A DNA stretch of 64,000 bases from Leptobrachium leishanense (Eukaryota > Chordata > Amphibia > Anura > Megophryidae). Of this stretch, positions 1 to 11,700 are shown in pieces. The position numbers and the translations under genes were made by a program. How positions within the stretch are numbered: position 1 is the stretch's first letter; each line of letters starts with the position of its first letter. Under the pieces are notes generated by a model. That model saw nothing but the letters and a program-made list of their open reading frames with translations, searched no databases and was not told the DNA's origin. The stretch spans positions 19,651,615-19,715,614 of the forward strand of contig CM019075.1 in NCBI GenBank assembly GCA_009667805.1. Reading direction: 5' to 3'.

Positions 1-1
1 A

Positions 2-442
2 AGTATCCTCGCCCCAGCCACCTGCTCACCTACCTACAAAACAGGTGATTGGCCGGCTCCAGTAGGGAACTTCGTTCCCAAGGACATGTACAGACAACAA
101 TGGAGACAAGTGCAATGGCTTGCCAACACCTTCTGGAAGCGATGGAAGCAAGAGTACTTACCTACCCTACAGGAACGTCGCAAATGGCAGAACAAAGAAC
201 CAAATCTCGAAGACGGAGACCTTGTTCTTTTGAAAGATAAGGAAGCGCACCGTAACTCATGGCCTATGGGACTTGTGCACCAAGTCTTACCCAGCAAAGA
301 TGGATTAGTACGCCAGGTTGCAGTGCAGATCGTGAAGCCAAAGGAGTCCGGTGGCAACCAGCAGACTTTCACCAAGAAACTATATACCAGGCCAATTACC
401 GACCTGGTCCTGCTGCTGAGGAAGACCGAGCTGGAAGATTGA
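2..442 (+). CDS. BEL/Pao retrotransposon Pol, C-terminal end (partial)
   Basis: The frame is open from the left edge of the window, so the protein starts outside it. The visible part resembles the domain after the integrase core of BEL/Pao Pol proteins (DUF5641 type). It has a Trp/Gln-rich WRQVQWLANTFWKRW segment, then EYLPTLQERRKW, a GDLVLLKD strand, a WPMG element and DGLVRQV. In the family this region follows the DDE integrase that inserts the reverse-transcribed copy. The frame ends 120 bp before an LTR-like start, the usual layout of pol, purine tract and 3' LTR. I see no env gene. Only the last 146 residues are present, so activity of the whole element cannot be judged. Confidence 0.82.
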   Translation, partial: SILAPATCSPTYKTGDWPAPVGNFVPKDMYRQQWRQVQWLANTFWKRWKQEYLPTLQERRKWQNKEPNLEDGDLVLLKDKEAHRNSWPMGLVHQVLPSKDGLVRQVAVQIVKPKESGGNQQTFTKKLYTRPITDLVLLLRKTELED

Positions 443-562
443 ACCTCCAAGCTTTGCATGCTTTGTGTATACTCATTGTTTGCATGTTTGATAATATGCC
501 TTGATTATCTTCGTTAACAGTTTAGTTAGTAAGTAGTGGAATTTATAATTCCAGGCCGGGAG

Positions 563-1015
563 TGTGCTGACTAGAGCAGCCTGAGAATAGTCAGTATTGG
601 CTACTGTCTCCTTAAGAGACAGCTTTATAATGTTTAAGAGCTATCCCTTTAAGGGCAATGTCTTCAGGGAAATGTAGTTCTGTGACATGTGACCAGTTCT
701 ATGTGTCTGATTTGTGCTGAGGTGCTTTGCATGCTGGTAAGAAGAAAGCCCTCCATTAGGAATTCCAATTCTCCAGAAGAGCAGCTTCTCACACTCTCTC
801 AGCATGGGAGTGAAGTTACCCTCTTCTCACACCGTATGAAGGGACAGACTGAGTAATCCGGATGAATCTTTTCAACACTGTAAGTGTTTGTTTAGGATGC
901 CTGGAAATAAAGAATCTGTATGTATAATACCCCTTTATCGGAGTTATCACTGCTGTTTTCTGCAAAGCTACCGTGGGAACAGAACAGGTATCTCTCAAAC
1001 ATTTTTGTAAGGACA
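563..1015 (+). repeat. Probable 3' LTR of the BEL/Pao element
   Basis: A purine-rich tract (CCGGGAG) is followed at 563 by TGTGCTGACTAG, a plausible LTR start. An AATAAA signal lies at about 906. The right end is uncertain: a CA occurs near 1001 and again near 1015. Beyond it lies sequence that looks like the 3' untranslated region of the neighbouring minus-strand L1. The BEL element therefore probably inserted into that L1, and its 5' half and 5' LTR lie left of the window. Confidence 0.55.
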
Positions 1016-1204
1016 TGTAAACGATAATAAAATAACATAAAAATAAAGGAAATACATAAAAATAAAAAATTAACTAACAAACAGGGAAGGGGATCTCAGG
1101 ATCAGCAGGAGAAGGCAATTTCTCTGCGGCAGAGAATGCACCAGGAGTTCTCCTTAAACCTCGCAGAAAAGTGACCTAGAACCATAATTCTATCAACACT
1201 GTTA

Positions 1205-2612
1205 TCACAAACCACACGCCTCATAAATCTTATGAATGTCCCAGATAGCCCATGGGTCATGTTTAGTGGGGCGATAACCCCACGCCGAGGTAGCTTTGGA
1301 GTCGAAGGAACGATATTGTGTTAGTAACGTAGCTATCTGTCCTTGTGTTGGGACAGCGGTCGATTTCCAGTTCCGGGCAATAAGCAACATTGTTGTAGAG
1401 ACAATTATAAATAACATTCTGAGGTGTGATCGAGGAAGGTGGACCATTCCCAGCAATAAGATCTCCGGTGCGCACTGTATCTGACTGCCAAGACTTCCGA
1501 CGCAAGAAGAGATATATCTTTCCATAATGGTGTTATCAATGGACAGTGCCACCAGATATGACCCATCGTACCGGGGCAGACAAACATCTCCAGCAGACGT
1601 CCGAAGTGTTTGGGGCAAAACGGCTAATCCTTGAGGGCGTAAGATACCAACAGTATAGAACTTTTCGTTGTGTTTCAATCAGCGTTGCACACCTTGAGGC
1701 TCCAGACGAAAACAAATGTGCCATGGCCCATTGCGAGGGGGTAAATTGCATAGAAAGGTCTTTTTCCCAAGTGTTGTGAAACTTCCACGATGTTATTCCA
1801 GTCGGGGTATTAAGCAATCGATAAAACAACGAGATGGGTTTTGTGGTGGTGTGCGGGTCTAGCCAAAATAGTTCAGTGTCCGAGAGGAGCGGCAATGTGG
1901 TACGTAAATTAAATATTACTGCATTGGATTTGAAATAAGAATAGAGTTGCATGTATGACAAAAACATTGAGGATGGTACCTTAAATTTCGTTTGTAAAGT
2001 TTGGAAGGACAAGATGTCCGGCAGCGAAAACAGATGGTGTAGGTGCGTGACCCCAGATTGAATCCAGGGCCCCGCTCTAAAGTGAGGCAGCAAGTATGAC
2101 ATAGATGTGAGAGGTGTAGCCATGGATACTGGAGTGTAGTTTTGAAATAAGTGGGCATAACGGTCCCACGCCTTAACATACAAAATCGTGGAGGGTAGGA
2201 TCTCCGGCAGACGTGGTCTCTTTGTACGAGGCACGAATAATAGGTCGGCCAAAGTATGTCCGGGAATAAAAGTATATTCCACTACCAGCCATTGAGGCAT
2301 AGGGTGGGTGTGAACCAGTTCTGCTAGTGATGCCAAACATGTGGCCCAATAATAGTTATGTATGTGGGTAACGTTAAGGCCTCCATCTCTATGGCGGTAA
2401 TACAATAGTTTTTTCGGTATTCTGGGCCTTTTATGATTCCAAATATATCTCATTATGATAGATTGTAAGGTATCTAGGAAGGACGTGGGCAGCTGCAAGG
2501 GGAGGGTACGAAAAACGTATACAATTTTTGGCAACACCATCATCTTCACCGCCGCCATCCTGCCCAACCATGAGATCTCCCGAAGTCTCCAGTGATATAA
2601 CTGTGATTTCAC
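1205..2612 (-). pseudogene. L1 ORF2 C-terminal region (frameshifted)
   Basis: This continues the reverse transcriptase into the thumb and C-terminal region. It is read from 2612 to about 1536, then in other frames to 1205. The segment from residue 10 ([29 protein letters not shown]) matches the conserved region after the L1 polymerase. The C-terminal zinc-knuckle-like motif is split by a frameshift: CWRC appears in one frame near 1580 and GHIWWHCP in another. The last stretch has [11 protein letters not shown], matching RHWKSAIAPT of the other L1 in this window. At least two frame changes make it non-functional. Confidence 0.85.
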
Positions 2613-4555
2613 CTCTGACAGTAATTATAATTAAACAGTTTTTCTGGAGTTCTAGCTATTTTAAGACCCAGGTACACAATATAATCAGTTCGCCAGTCAA
2701 ACTTATAACTGGCTCGAAGGGCTTCCAGGTGGTGATGGGATATATTAATCGGGAGTGCTTGGGTTTTTAATATGTTCAACAAATGATATGAAACCTGACT
2801 ATACAAGTCTAACTCTTGTTGGAGGGAAGGGAGAGAACAATCCGGGTCAGTCAAGGTTAAAAGGATATCGTCCGCGTATAGGTTGAGTTTATAAGTCACC
2901 GGGCCTGCCTGTATTCCACAAATGGAATCATTTTGTCGTATGGCCTGCGCCAAAGGCTCCAAAACCAGGGCATATAATATTGGGGAAAGTGGGCATCCCT
3001 GTCTTGTCCCATTAGTTATTACAAATTCCTCCGACACAAACCCGCTGCAGAGTACCTTAGCAGAGGGAGAATCATACAGAGCCTGTATCGCAGTTATAAA
3101 GGAGGGTGGAAATCCGAACTTGTGTAAAACTCGATACAGAAAGTTCCAGTGAACCCTGTCAAAGGCTTTTTCTGCGTCCAATGACAGAATCAAGCTTGAA
3201 GAGTCCCCACGTCCCATCAGGCCAAGTAAATTAACCAGTTTTTTAGTGCTGTCAGCTCCCTGGCGCCTTGATATAAACCCTACCTGATCTAGACCTATTA
3301 AAGTGGGAAGAATATGTTGAAGTCGGTTGGCCAGTATTTTGCTGAATATTTTAACATCTATATTAAGCAAAGAGATAGGGCGTAGGTTAGGGCAACGGTC
3401 AGGAATTTTACCCGGTTTGGGCAAGGTAATAATGTGTGCTCTCAACATGTCTACTGGGAAGGAGCCACCCTCCCACGCTTCGTCAAAGCCTGCACTTAAA
3501 TGTGGTACTAGTTGGGAAGCGAAGGTGGAGTAATACAATCCCGTCAGTCCATCAGGGCCCGGGGCCTTACGTTTTGGGAGGTTTTTAATAGCCTTCAAAA
3601 TGTCTTCTGTCATTATGGGTGTGGTTAAACTTGCAATATGTGTCTGGGACAACGAAGGAAGATGAACCCGCTCCAGGTAGGTATCTATATCTGCCACTGT
3701 AGGGCAATGGACTGTCTGTTTCGCATCCAAATTATATAGACTTTCATAATAGGTGGCAAATTCATTCGCTATAATTTTGGGGTCATAAATAAGTCCAGTG
3801 GGGGATTTAAGTGTAATTTGTTTACGGGGCGCGTTAACTGGTTGAAGTTTGCGAGCTAAGAATCTACCAGGTTTGTTTCGAAGAGCGTAATACATAGCAT
3901 TGCGCTTGGTCAATGCCTTGAAATAGCTCTCTGCCTCCAAATCTCTCAACAGACCCATTGTGGAGTCTATAGTTTCTATTATTTCTTGAGACGGGGCCGT
4001 TTTATTGCGCGTGTCTAGATCTTGTAATTTAGTAAGTAGGTCCAGTCTTCGTGATACATATTGCTTCCTAAGATGAGTCGCCCATTTTATACATTCCCCT
4101 CTTATTACAGCCTTATGGGCTTGCCAAATAGTAAGGCGGTTGACATCAGGCGTCACGTTTTCTTTAAAATAGTTATCTAAGGCTGCTTGTATAGCTATTC
4201 TCGCCGGTTCATGAAGTAAAAGGTCGTCTCGAAGTCGCCAAGGGGGCCTGGCTGAAGTCTGATAAGCGTCGCCTAACGTCAATATCACTGGAGAATGGTC
4301 AGACCAAGTAAGGGGCAGTATAGTGCAGTCTATTGTGTATGGAAGGGCTGAACCCGCTATCAGAAAATAACCTATTCTAGAATAGCTATTGTGGACTCTT
4401 GATCGAAATGTATAATCCCGTTCGGTGGGGTGAAGGAGACGCCACGCGTCGTAAAGATTGTATCTATTTAACAATTGGCGAAATCTCTGGGAGGAGGTCC
4501 CATGCTGTCTACAAGTAACCGTGGACGAACGGTCTTTTAAGGGATCTAGTCCCAT
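2609..4555 (-). pseudogene. L1 ORF2 endonuclease end and reverse transcriptase
   Basis: This is one long open frame of about 648 residues. The first part ends the apurinic-type endonuclease: SRIGYFLI and LTWSDHSPV, the SDH active-site motif. The expected acidic residue in SRIDY is Gly here. Reverse transcriptase follows: [21 protein letters not shown] (first catalytic Asp), [11 protein letters not shown], and [10 protein letters not shown] with the YADD pair. The frame is joined to the upstream endonuclease piece by a frameshift near 4560 and to the C-terminal piece by one near 2610. The long intact frame suggests moderate age. Confidence 0.9.
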
Positions 4556-5045
4556 GTTTAAGTCTCCACAGATTACCAGAGTGCCCGATTTGAATATCCG
4601 TTACCTTTTGCAAGACCTGGGACAGAAACTGAGATTGGGCAGCGTTGGGAGCATAAATGGACACCAGAGTATAAATTCTCGAGTTTATCGTACAGACTAA
4701 TATTATGTAACGACCTTTCGGGTCTTTAAGGATACGGTGCATTTGGAATGCCACTCTATTGTGAATCAACAGGGTGACCCCTCTTGCTTTAGTTTTGAAC
4801 GTGGAGTGATATTGTGTTAGGTATTGGGGGGTATATAACTTGGGATGATCCAGACGGCGAAAATGCGTCTCTTGAAGACATACAATATCTGCATCATGAG
4901 CTCGGAGATCTCGATATAAAGAGTGCCTTTTTACGGGCATATTTAAGCCCTTAACATTAAAGGTTAATACTTTCATAGATTTTCCATTAAGTGCGTCATG
5001 GAACGGGGATTGACGAGGCCAGGGGGCTTCATATTCATGGGGCAT
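4509..5045 (-). pseudogene. L1 ORF2 N-terminal endonuclease piece
   Basis: The start of ORF2 shows the AP-endonuclease fold motifs: MKVLTFNVKGLN (catalytic Asn), VCLQETHF (catalytic Glu) and VSIYAPN. In this frame the GDLN motif is lost: the track runs into GNLWRLKHG where the other frame gives [10 protein letters not shown] one-base frameshift therefore lies near 4560. In the family this domain nicks the target DNA to prime reverse transcription. Confidence 0.87.
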
Positions 5046-5502
5046 TGCAACCCGTGGGCGGGATAGAAGAACCAGTCACACTGAAAACATAAGTCCTGAG
5101 ATTGAAAAAGGAGCAAAAACAAATAAATAACATTCTAAGAATAAAGAGCAACCATCGTGTTGTACCATTGTAGCTCAGAAACAAAAAACAAGTAAACAAA
5201 ACATTATATACAAACCCAGAAGGGTACATCTCCTGTGAAAAGTCCCGGAATTCGGGTACACTTCTCAGACTCCTCAGCCGAGGAGGGAGAGTTGGGTACG
5301 GAGGGCCAGACCCGCACACTGCACACCAAGCGGTCCCCTGGCATTTTGGCCCACTCACCAACCCGGGGGGAGGGGGGTTGAATGGTCCTCTGGCAGGTAA
5401 AGCAACGGAGGCTCGGAGATCTTGCAGAGACCAGGTAAAAGATTATTGGAGGAGCCAGACATTGAAATTTGGAAATGGGCAACATGACCCAGGGTCAACA
5501 AG
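5046..5502 (-). other. Spacer between L1 ORF1 and ORF2
   Basis: No conserved coding frame is seen. The overlapping small frames have no family resemblance. The position between ORF1 and ORF2 and the length agree with an inter-ORF region, comparable to about 840 bp in the other L1 of this window. Confidence 0.5.
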
Positions 5503-6037
5503 TCAGCGTTTGTGCCACTCCGGATCCAACCGACGAGGCGCTGTTTGTCTCCTAGGCTGGGGAGGATGATCTCCAAAACCCCAGTCACGAAGCAGCTTGT
5601 CACCTTCCTCCACAGAAACCGCCACATGGACAGTGCCATTGCGTGAGATCAGCAGTTTAGTCGGGAAACCCCATCTATAGCCGGTGTTATTATTTCGAAG
5701 TATCGTCGTGATGTGTTTAAAATCCCTCCGCTGCTGAAGAGTAGCCTTGGACAGGTCAGGGTATACAGATATGTGGTCGTATTCGGGTTGTAGCGCCCCT
5801 GGGTCCCGTAAAGCTCTCAGTATATCCTCGCGTGGTTTAAAATAATGGAGGCGCAGGAGAACGTCACGAGGGGCTTTCACCGGGGCTGATGGAGGTTTCG
5901 GCAGACGGTGTATGCGGTCAAATAACAACGAATCTGGCGTAGCATCTGGAAGTAAGCTCTGAAACAAATCTGTCACGTAGGAAGTAAGTTGGGATGAGGT
6001 GACAGAATCCGGGACGCCGCGTATTTTTAAATTATTT
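5503..6037 (-). pseudogene. L1 ORF1 protein, N-terminally truncated
   Basis: The frame resembles the RNA-binding part of L1 ORF1p. KNNLKIRGVPD, the usual entry to the RRM, is read just upstream of the first Met at 5976. Then come FDRIHRLPKPP, PRDVLLRLHYFKPREDIL, HISVYPDLSKATLQQRRDFK and a C-terminal domain ending in EWHKR. The coiled-coil N-terminus is missing because the element runs into a pyrimidine repeat at about 6037. ORF1p is a trimeric RNA chaperone that coats the LINE transcript. Confidence 0.85.
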
Positions 6038-6262
6038 TTACATTTACCCCCTCTTTATTACATTTACTCCTTTCTTTCATTTACCCCCCTCTTTTTTTCA
6101 TTTACCCCCTCTTTTTTTTACATTTAGCCCTCTTTCTTTCATTTACTCCCCCTCTCTCTTTCATTTACAACCCCTCTCTTTCATTTACTCCACCTCTTTC
6201 TTTCATTTACTCCCCTCCCCCCTCTTTCTTTCATTTACTCTCCCTCTCCTCTTTCTTTCACT
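6036..6262. repeat. Pyrimidine-rich tandem repeat, about 20 bp unit
   Basis: The plus strand repeats CATTTACCCCCTCTTTCTTT with variable C and T runs, around ten imperfect units. It marks the 5' breakpoint of the L1 at 1-6 kb. Confidence 0.85.
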
Positions 6263-6274
6263 TACTAGACCTAG

Positions 6275-6560
6275 GAGGCTTTGGGCGCTGGCGGCTGGGC
6301 TGGGGGTTCGGGGCTGGCGGCGGAGTCAGCGGCGGCTCTCCTTCCCGCATCTGCTCTGGCAGGTGGAGCGGTGCGCGCATGGGAGGAAGTGACGTCATAT
6401 GACCACTTCCTCCCAGCACTTTCGCTCGGCGGCGCAGCTCGCATGTCTGATGGGTCCCTCTGATCCAGCGGTGGGGCGGCGGGTCCCGCCGAGCGGCAGG
6501 GCAGCGGGTCCCACCGAGCTGCTGGGCGCCGCCCCCTGTAAATTGCCGCCCTAGGCCAAA
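6275..6560. other. GC-rich block with a CRE-like TGACGTCA
   Basis: About 290 bp rich in GC and CpG, with a duplicated GCGGGTCCC(A/G)CCGAGC motif (6477-6520) and one TGACGTCA near 6390. It ends in GCCGCCCTAGGCC, a form I associate with dispersed vertebrate repeats. No convincing frame is present. It may be a transposon fragment rather than a promoter island. Confidence 0.4.
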
Positions 6561-6839
6561 ACACAGCGCTAGCCCTGACATTGGCCTTTTCAATGGTACC
6601 AAAGATGACCATGTAAAATATACAGAATTTTCTTTTTTCAATATTGATTTAAAATTATGTGTTTCCTTCAAAAAAAATTAACAGATTATCCAGTTCTGAA
6701 TTTTTTTTTAATTAATTTTTCCCAGTCAAATATACTCTCACATAAGGTTTGGAGGATAATATGTTGGAAAATAAGTTTGTGGTGAAATTAGCTAATTTCT
6801 ATTTAGTTTTCAAAGTTAGTAGCCAAAATTTGTAGAGTG

Positions 6840-7342
6840 CACCCCCAAAACTTGTGTATGGATCCGCCTCTGCCTAACTTACTGTCCAGTAAGCATATGG
6901 ATAAACGGAGATGGGGGGGGGGCCTTGTCTCCTAATGTAGTGTAATTGGGACTGTACCCAGGGGGCAGCATTCAGGAGGTGACGGCCCGCCAAACGCTAT
7001 GTGCATCATAAGTGCCAAATAGGTGAAGGCTCTTCCAGGTCACCTGGGACTGGTCAACCAAAATGCCAGCAAATTTTCCCGGTGGGCCACTGCATCTAGG
7101 GCCCGGTCAGAGCACTCTGGCTCATAACAGAGGGATCGATTTTAGTATGATCTGAACCAGGGAACACTTTTTATCTCCTTGCTGGAGCACCAGGGATTCA
7201 GCATATTCCCAGTAAAATAAGGGGTTTGCAGAAAGAGGCAAAATGTTATTTTTTAATTTTGGCTTCTTGAAATGGACAGCTGAAAGAAGGGGCCCTGACC
7301 AGTGCTTTAGTAAGGGGCCCCGCGATTTCCGATGGCTGCCCT
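6840..7342. mobile_element. Probable DNA transposon fragment ending CTGCCCTG
   Basis: The right end, read on the minus strand, begins CAGGGCAGCCATCGGAAA, a hAT-like terminus. GGGCCC-rich pieces occur at 7095 and 7290. The left end is not clear and no target duplication was found. The hAT MITE at 7355 lies 12 bp beyond this end. The label is low confidence. Confidence 0.35.
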
Positions 7343-7354
7343 GACTGTACCTGC

Positions 7355-7956
7355 TAGGGATGTGCATGGCTGAAAAATTTGCTTTGTTTAGTTCAGTTTA
7401 GTTTCGTTTCTAAATCATTTTGTTTTTGGAATTTCGGAACTAATTTCGTTTAGTGTTTCGTTTCGTTTTGGATCTATTCAAAATTTTGTATCGCTATGAA
7501 ATTTCGATTCGAATTTCATATATCAATTCGATAGTTGATATCAATTCGAATTTCAGATCACTAAATAAAACCCCCAATTAATCAAATTTTAAGCTGTGTC
7601 ACAGATTTAGTATTCGAGTCAAATTAAACCGTGAAACAAAATTTGTTTGATAAAGTTGTTTGCTGACTGCATTACTTGTATGTATTTTAATTTAAGATCA
7701 ATTCGATAGTTGATATATCAATTCGCTATCGATTCGGTAGTTGATATCTATTCGAATTCCGGAACACCAAAAAAAAATTATTCAAATTTTTCTTTTATGA
7801 TGATGACACAGTGTAAACGAAATAAATTTGTTATATACTGTTTAGTTTCGAATTCATATCTTATCGATTCATTATTCGGAAGTACTTCCGAAATACAAAT
7901 CAATGGATTTCGTTCCCCGAATTCCGAATTTTTCCAAAAACGAACGCACATCTCTA
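7355..7956. mobile_element. hAT-type MITE with TTCG-rich interior, 8-bp target duplication
   Basis: The element starts TAGGGATGTGC and ends GCACATCTCTA, an inverted pair. Both sides carry the same 8-bp flank GTACCTGC (7347-7354 and 7957-7964), the duplication size made by hAT transposases. The 602-bp interior is AT-rich, full of TTCG/CGAA words and partly self-complementary, with repeated ATTCGATAGTTGATAT. No transposase is coded, so it would have been moved by a relative. A second family member lies at 35987-36460. Confidence 0.85.
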
Positions 7957-7964
7957 GTACCTGC

Positions 7965-8638
7965 CACAAGACGTTGCGGAGACCAGTTGTGGAACTGAAA
8001 TGTATTCTGTACCTGTGTATTTACCGTATATGTTTCCACTGTTTTACCAGTTCTACAAACACACACCTGTCCGGTACACAGGTTTTGTCATGACGTTACA
8101 CACAGCTCTATCGGCTTGTTTTCTCATCCATTTGCGACAAAATAAACACCACGTCCTCCTATCTGTCTTTTATTTTCATGTTAAACTTATTCTCGCAGTA
8201 TATGATTTAAATACACAGACTTTGCCCTGCAGGCAGGATAAATACAAGACTTTGCTCTACATTTTCTTTGCTGTTCCTTTTCGGGACGGGTCTCTCGTTA
8301 CGGGTGTGGTTGGGGCACAGAGCATGGGCCAATCAAAGAATCTTTGTACGTACTTTTCACAATCAAATCTGTAACGGGGTTGACCTACAGCTTTTTTGGA
8401 CACATTTGAAGAGAGCTTGACAAATTTATGTCAATAATTAGATGTCTGCATGTTTTCCGCAGGCAGGCCGGGTGTTATGTATAGTTTTGTGTCGAACTTA
8501 TGTGGATAATTGATTAAAAATCCTTTGGAGAACGCTACCCGAGCCCCGGAGTCATCAAGCAGGCAGTAGGAGCTCTACAACAACTGGAAGATATGTTTAC
8601 TCCCCTCACTGTATAATGACCATTTTTGTACTACAGAC
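7965..8638. other. Unassigned stretch
   Basis: Several small frames overlap here, but none has recognisable motifs or splice structure. I see nothing to annotate. Confidence 0.4.
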
Positions 8639-8752
8639 CAGGCGTCAACGACCTTGACCTTCTAGATGTTTTGGAACTACATCTCCCTAGATGTTCAGCC
8701 ATTCATTGATGTAGCTCCTAAACATCTGGAGGGCCTAGGTCACCAATCCCTG
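8639..8752. mobile_element. Short hAT-like MITE, GATGTTTTGGAACTACAT family
   Basis: The ends are CAGGCGTCAACGACC and GGCCTAGGTCACCAATCCCTG, imperfect inverted repeats. The inside carries the TAGATGTTTTGGAACTACATCTCCC word and its inverted partner. The flanking 8-mers do not match, so the copy is old. Relatives lie at 17067-17202, 29197-29255 and 32815-32876. Confidence 0.65.
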
Positions 8753-11700
8753 CCGTAATCCCCATTAGAGAAATGTTGATTATATGGACACCAGTTTTAG
8801 GTGGACGCCATGGTGGGTAGATACTAAGGCTTGGCGTCAACAGTATTGGAATTTACAGATTTAATGGGCAATGCCAGCATCTTGTTAAAGAGTAGACGGT
8901 CTACTCCTTCTGATGCCCATTGGTGGAGAATCGACAGCTTTCTGATATGATGCTGATATACTTTATGTAAGTAGACATTCTTAATTTGTAGGTTACTTTG
9001 TTCATGTACGTTATTGCCATAGAGCACCAGGTCTACAAAAACCCCATCCAACGTTTGTGGCCCGCCACCTTGGGAGGGCCCTGGTCTGTTCTGTCATCGC
9101 TACAGCATTGATAGCGGACAATTCGTTATTTACTACATCTTGCTATATCCAAACACCATTCATAGCAAAATCGTAATTTGTGTGTATAATGTACTGGAAT
9201 TCTTGTATGTGTGTTAATGGTTTGTGCACAAAGCCCCAATCCAATCTGGAGTGTGTAACATGTAGAGCCAAAGGGAAGGGCAAAGTTAAAAATAATATTA
9301 ATAACAATAATAATAGTAATTTGGCAATTGACAGCAGTTTGACACTTGACATTGGCATATATTCAAGTCCATACCCTTCATACTCCCATCATGAGATCAT
9401 GTGGGATTCTCCGGAGATCGACTCCCATCTATATGAGATTTTTCTCACTAGTCAGGGTCTCGTTTGCATCCTGACTGAAATCCGAGGAAGAGAAAATTAC
9501 CAGTTCATCCTATCTAATACTCTTCCTGATGCGCTACCGTTTCATATTATGCTTTAAGACTATTTGGCAAGATTCTGGTGTTAGGACTTGGTTGGTCCTC
9601 CACCCACCATGCTCAGATTTGCTCTCTGAGGTGTCATGAGATCTAATTTAAGGAGCAGTTACAAGCAAGCTGTTAAGAAAGCGATTGCGGTGTTATGCAT
9701 TCTAGAAAGCGGTGAAATCAGACGTTAACCTCCTTGAGCCTGTGTGATAAAAGCAAGTCCACACGGGTCCATGAGGAAGAGTTTCGCCCAAGTTCTCCAA
9801 CATATTCCTGTGACGGCCCTGCCGTATGCAGCCATCTTTTGTCAAAGTGTCCTGGGCAAGTTCAGACTGAGTCTTGTCAATTTAATAAAACATTGCTGCC
9901 GGATAAGGATCCCCCAGGAAAAGATCCGCCGCAACTGACTATGTGATCGGTTGGCAGATCCAATGCCCATTGCTTCTGAACCTCTATTATTCTAAAAGTT
10001 CAATGGGATGCTCGGAAAACTGTTCATAAATGCAGGAATGTATTTAGGTTTTAGATTTTGAGACCTGGATTATTTTGTTGGCCAACACTAGTCACTGGAA
10101 GAGTTCATCATGTCCTGCCATGGGATATCAAGATGGTGGATGAGTCGGGCAATGCTCTATGGCCTCAGGACTGCCATTTTTATTTTCTGTATTTTTTGTT
10201 GCCTTTTTGTGCTTGAAAACATTTTCAAAACGGCTGTGCAAACTAATAAGGTTTTTGGATGGTTCCTCTCATTGACCTATAGAGCATGTCCATTGGACAA
10301 ATATCCGTGTTCATAACTGATGAAGTACTTTGCAGAACACAATGATTGTTTTACTGACAGATGATGAGAAACTGTATAATCCACTTCTTGGAAAAATCAG
10401 CAGCTTTTGGGTTTCACCCGTCACCCATCCCAAGAAAAGTGAACCATCAGTGGAGTCTCTCAAGTCGCAAATTCTAAACACTCCAAGGTGGTTCCGATAC
10501 ATTGAGTGCGCTGAATGTGAAGGAAACGTCCTATGTTGTCAAAACACTCCTGGAATCTGATAATTATATGGATTTTGTTTCAGTGGGAAAATGGATCACA
10601 TCCACCTTTATTGGGAGAACCAGCCTATGTGTATTTCGGTTTGGTGGGAATATATCTGTATTCTATAAGAATCCTGGTATAGTTACATAGTGTCTTTTCA
10701 CATTAACATTCACTTAGTTGACATTGTCCGTCTTGTCCTGTTTCCTCTTGACTCCCTCTCTCTTTAGAACTCGTTTGTTTCTAGGCCTTGGTTGGAATAC
10801 GAGTACTTCCCTTTTGTCCCATTACCTGAAGACTGCAAGGAAAAACAAGAGTTTTATACAGATTGCCGAGACATTCGCAGCTATATCAAATATGAACATG
10901 ATTAGCGGTTTCCTTGTGTACATCATACATTAACGGTGACCATATAACAGACCTTGCCAAGTCACAGGCCTCCACAGAGGGACAGATTGAGAAAGAATCC
11001 TCTATTAGATGGGAAGACTATTGAGGGTTTGTTTGTGCCCTTCATGTGTAATCCATAAGGATATAAAGAATCGGGGCAGAGTGCTAAGAATGGAGCAATC
11101 CACTGGATATTCCATTGGGTTTCATGGCTATCGATCTACTCTTTGGTCTGCTCATATTCGAAAAGGCTAAGTGTTGGATAATGAAAATGTGATCGGGTAT
11201 CAATGTGATGCAGGACAAAGACCCTTGCTAGAAAAGGAGCCATTCTGGTGCTTGAATCTCTCATGTTTCCCATGGGGTTGACTGGGGGACTTGAGTGGAT
11301 ATCTCTCTAGGGTGTAATAGCGGGAGCCAAAGCAAGGAACCGGAGGTGTAGTCATTAAAGTAAGAAGTGGTCAGGGCAGGCCGCAATATGGCAAGGTCGG
11401 GGTATCGGGTTGGCATACTAGATAGGCAAGCAAGGAAACTGCTTCAATACTGGACTTCAATAGTTTAAGGTCATAGAGACCTCTCCCCTGACATATAGGA
11501 TGCTGGTGACGTCATTGGTGAGTGATGTACGTAAGCTGCCATATTGGCGCACCCATACTGAGATTTAGCAACGAAATGAGGCCTTGGGCTTCATCTTGCT
11601 CCTGTTGTGGGGGATGAAGGAAGGGCGACCGGCCTCCCCGGGGGCTGCCACCATACCAAGGATGGAGACTGGGAATGAGGGTAGGACACACTGTCTGTGG

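Larger units (their letters stand above)
1016..6037 (-). mobile_element. L1/Tx1-type LINE, decayed copy, 5' truncated
   Basis: Read on the minus strand, this stretch holds the end of ORF1, a spacer, ORF2 with endonuclease, reverse transcriptase and C-terminal region, and a T-rich 3' untranslated region that stops against the BEL LTR. The order and motifs are those of L1-group elements common in frogs and fish. The 5' side ends inside ORF1 at a pyrimidine-rich tandem repeat. Several frameshifts break ORF2. The coding plan matches the complete copy at 41.7-47.8 kb, but the two are clearly different subfamilies. Confidence 0.9.

Noticed and set aside
6258..6671. Possible gene start in the GC-rich block with TGACGTCA
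   Set aside because: Frames on both strands are low complexity, no splice-linked exon follows, and one end looks like a dispersed repeat. A CRE-like octamer alone is weak.
9180..9557. 125-residue plus-strand frame
   Set aside because: It spans an AAT microsatellite (poly-Asn), has no domain or splice support, and an antisense frame of similar length exists.
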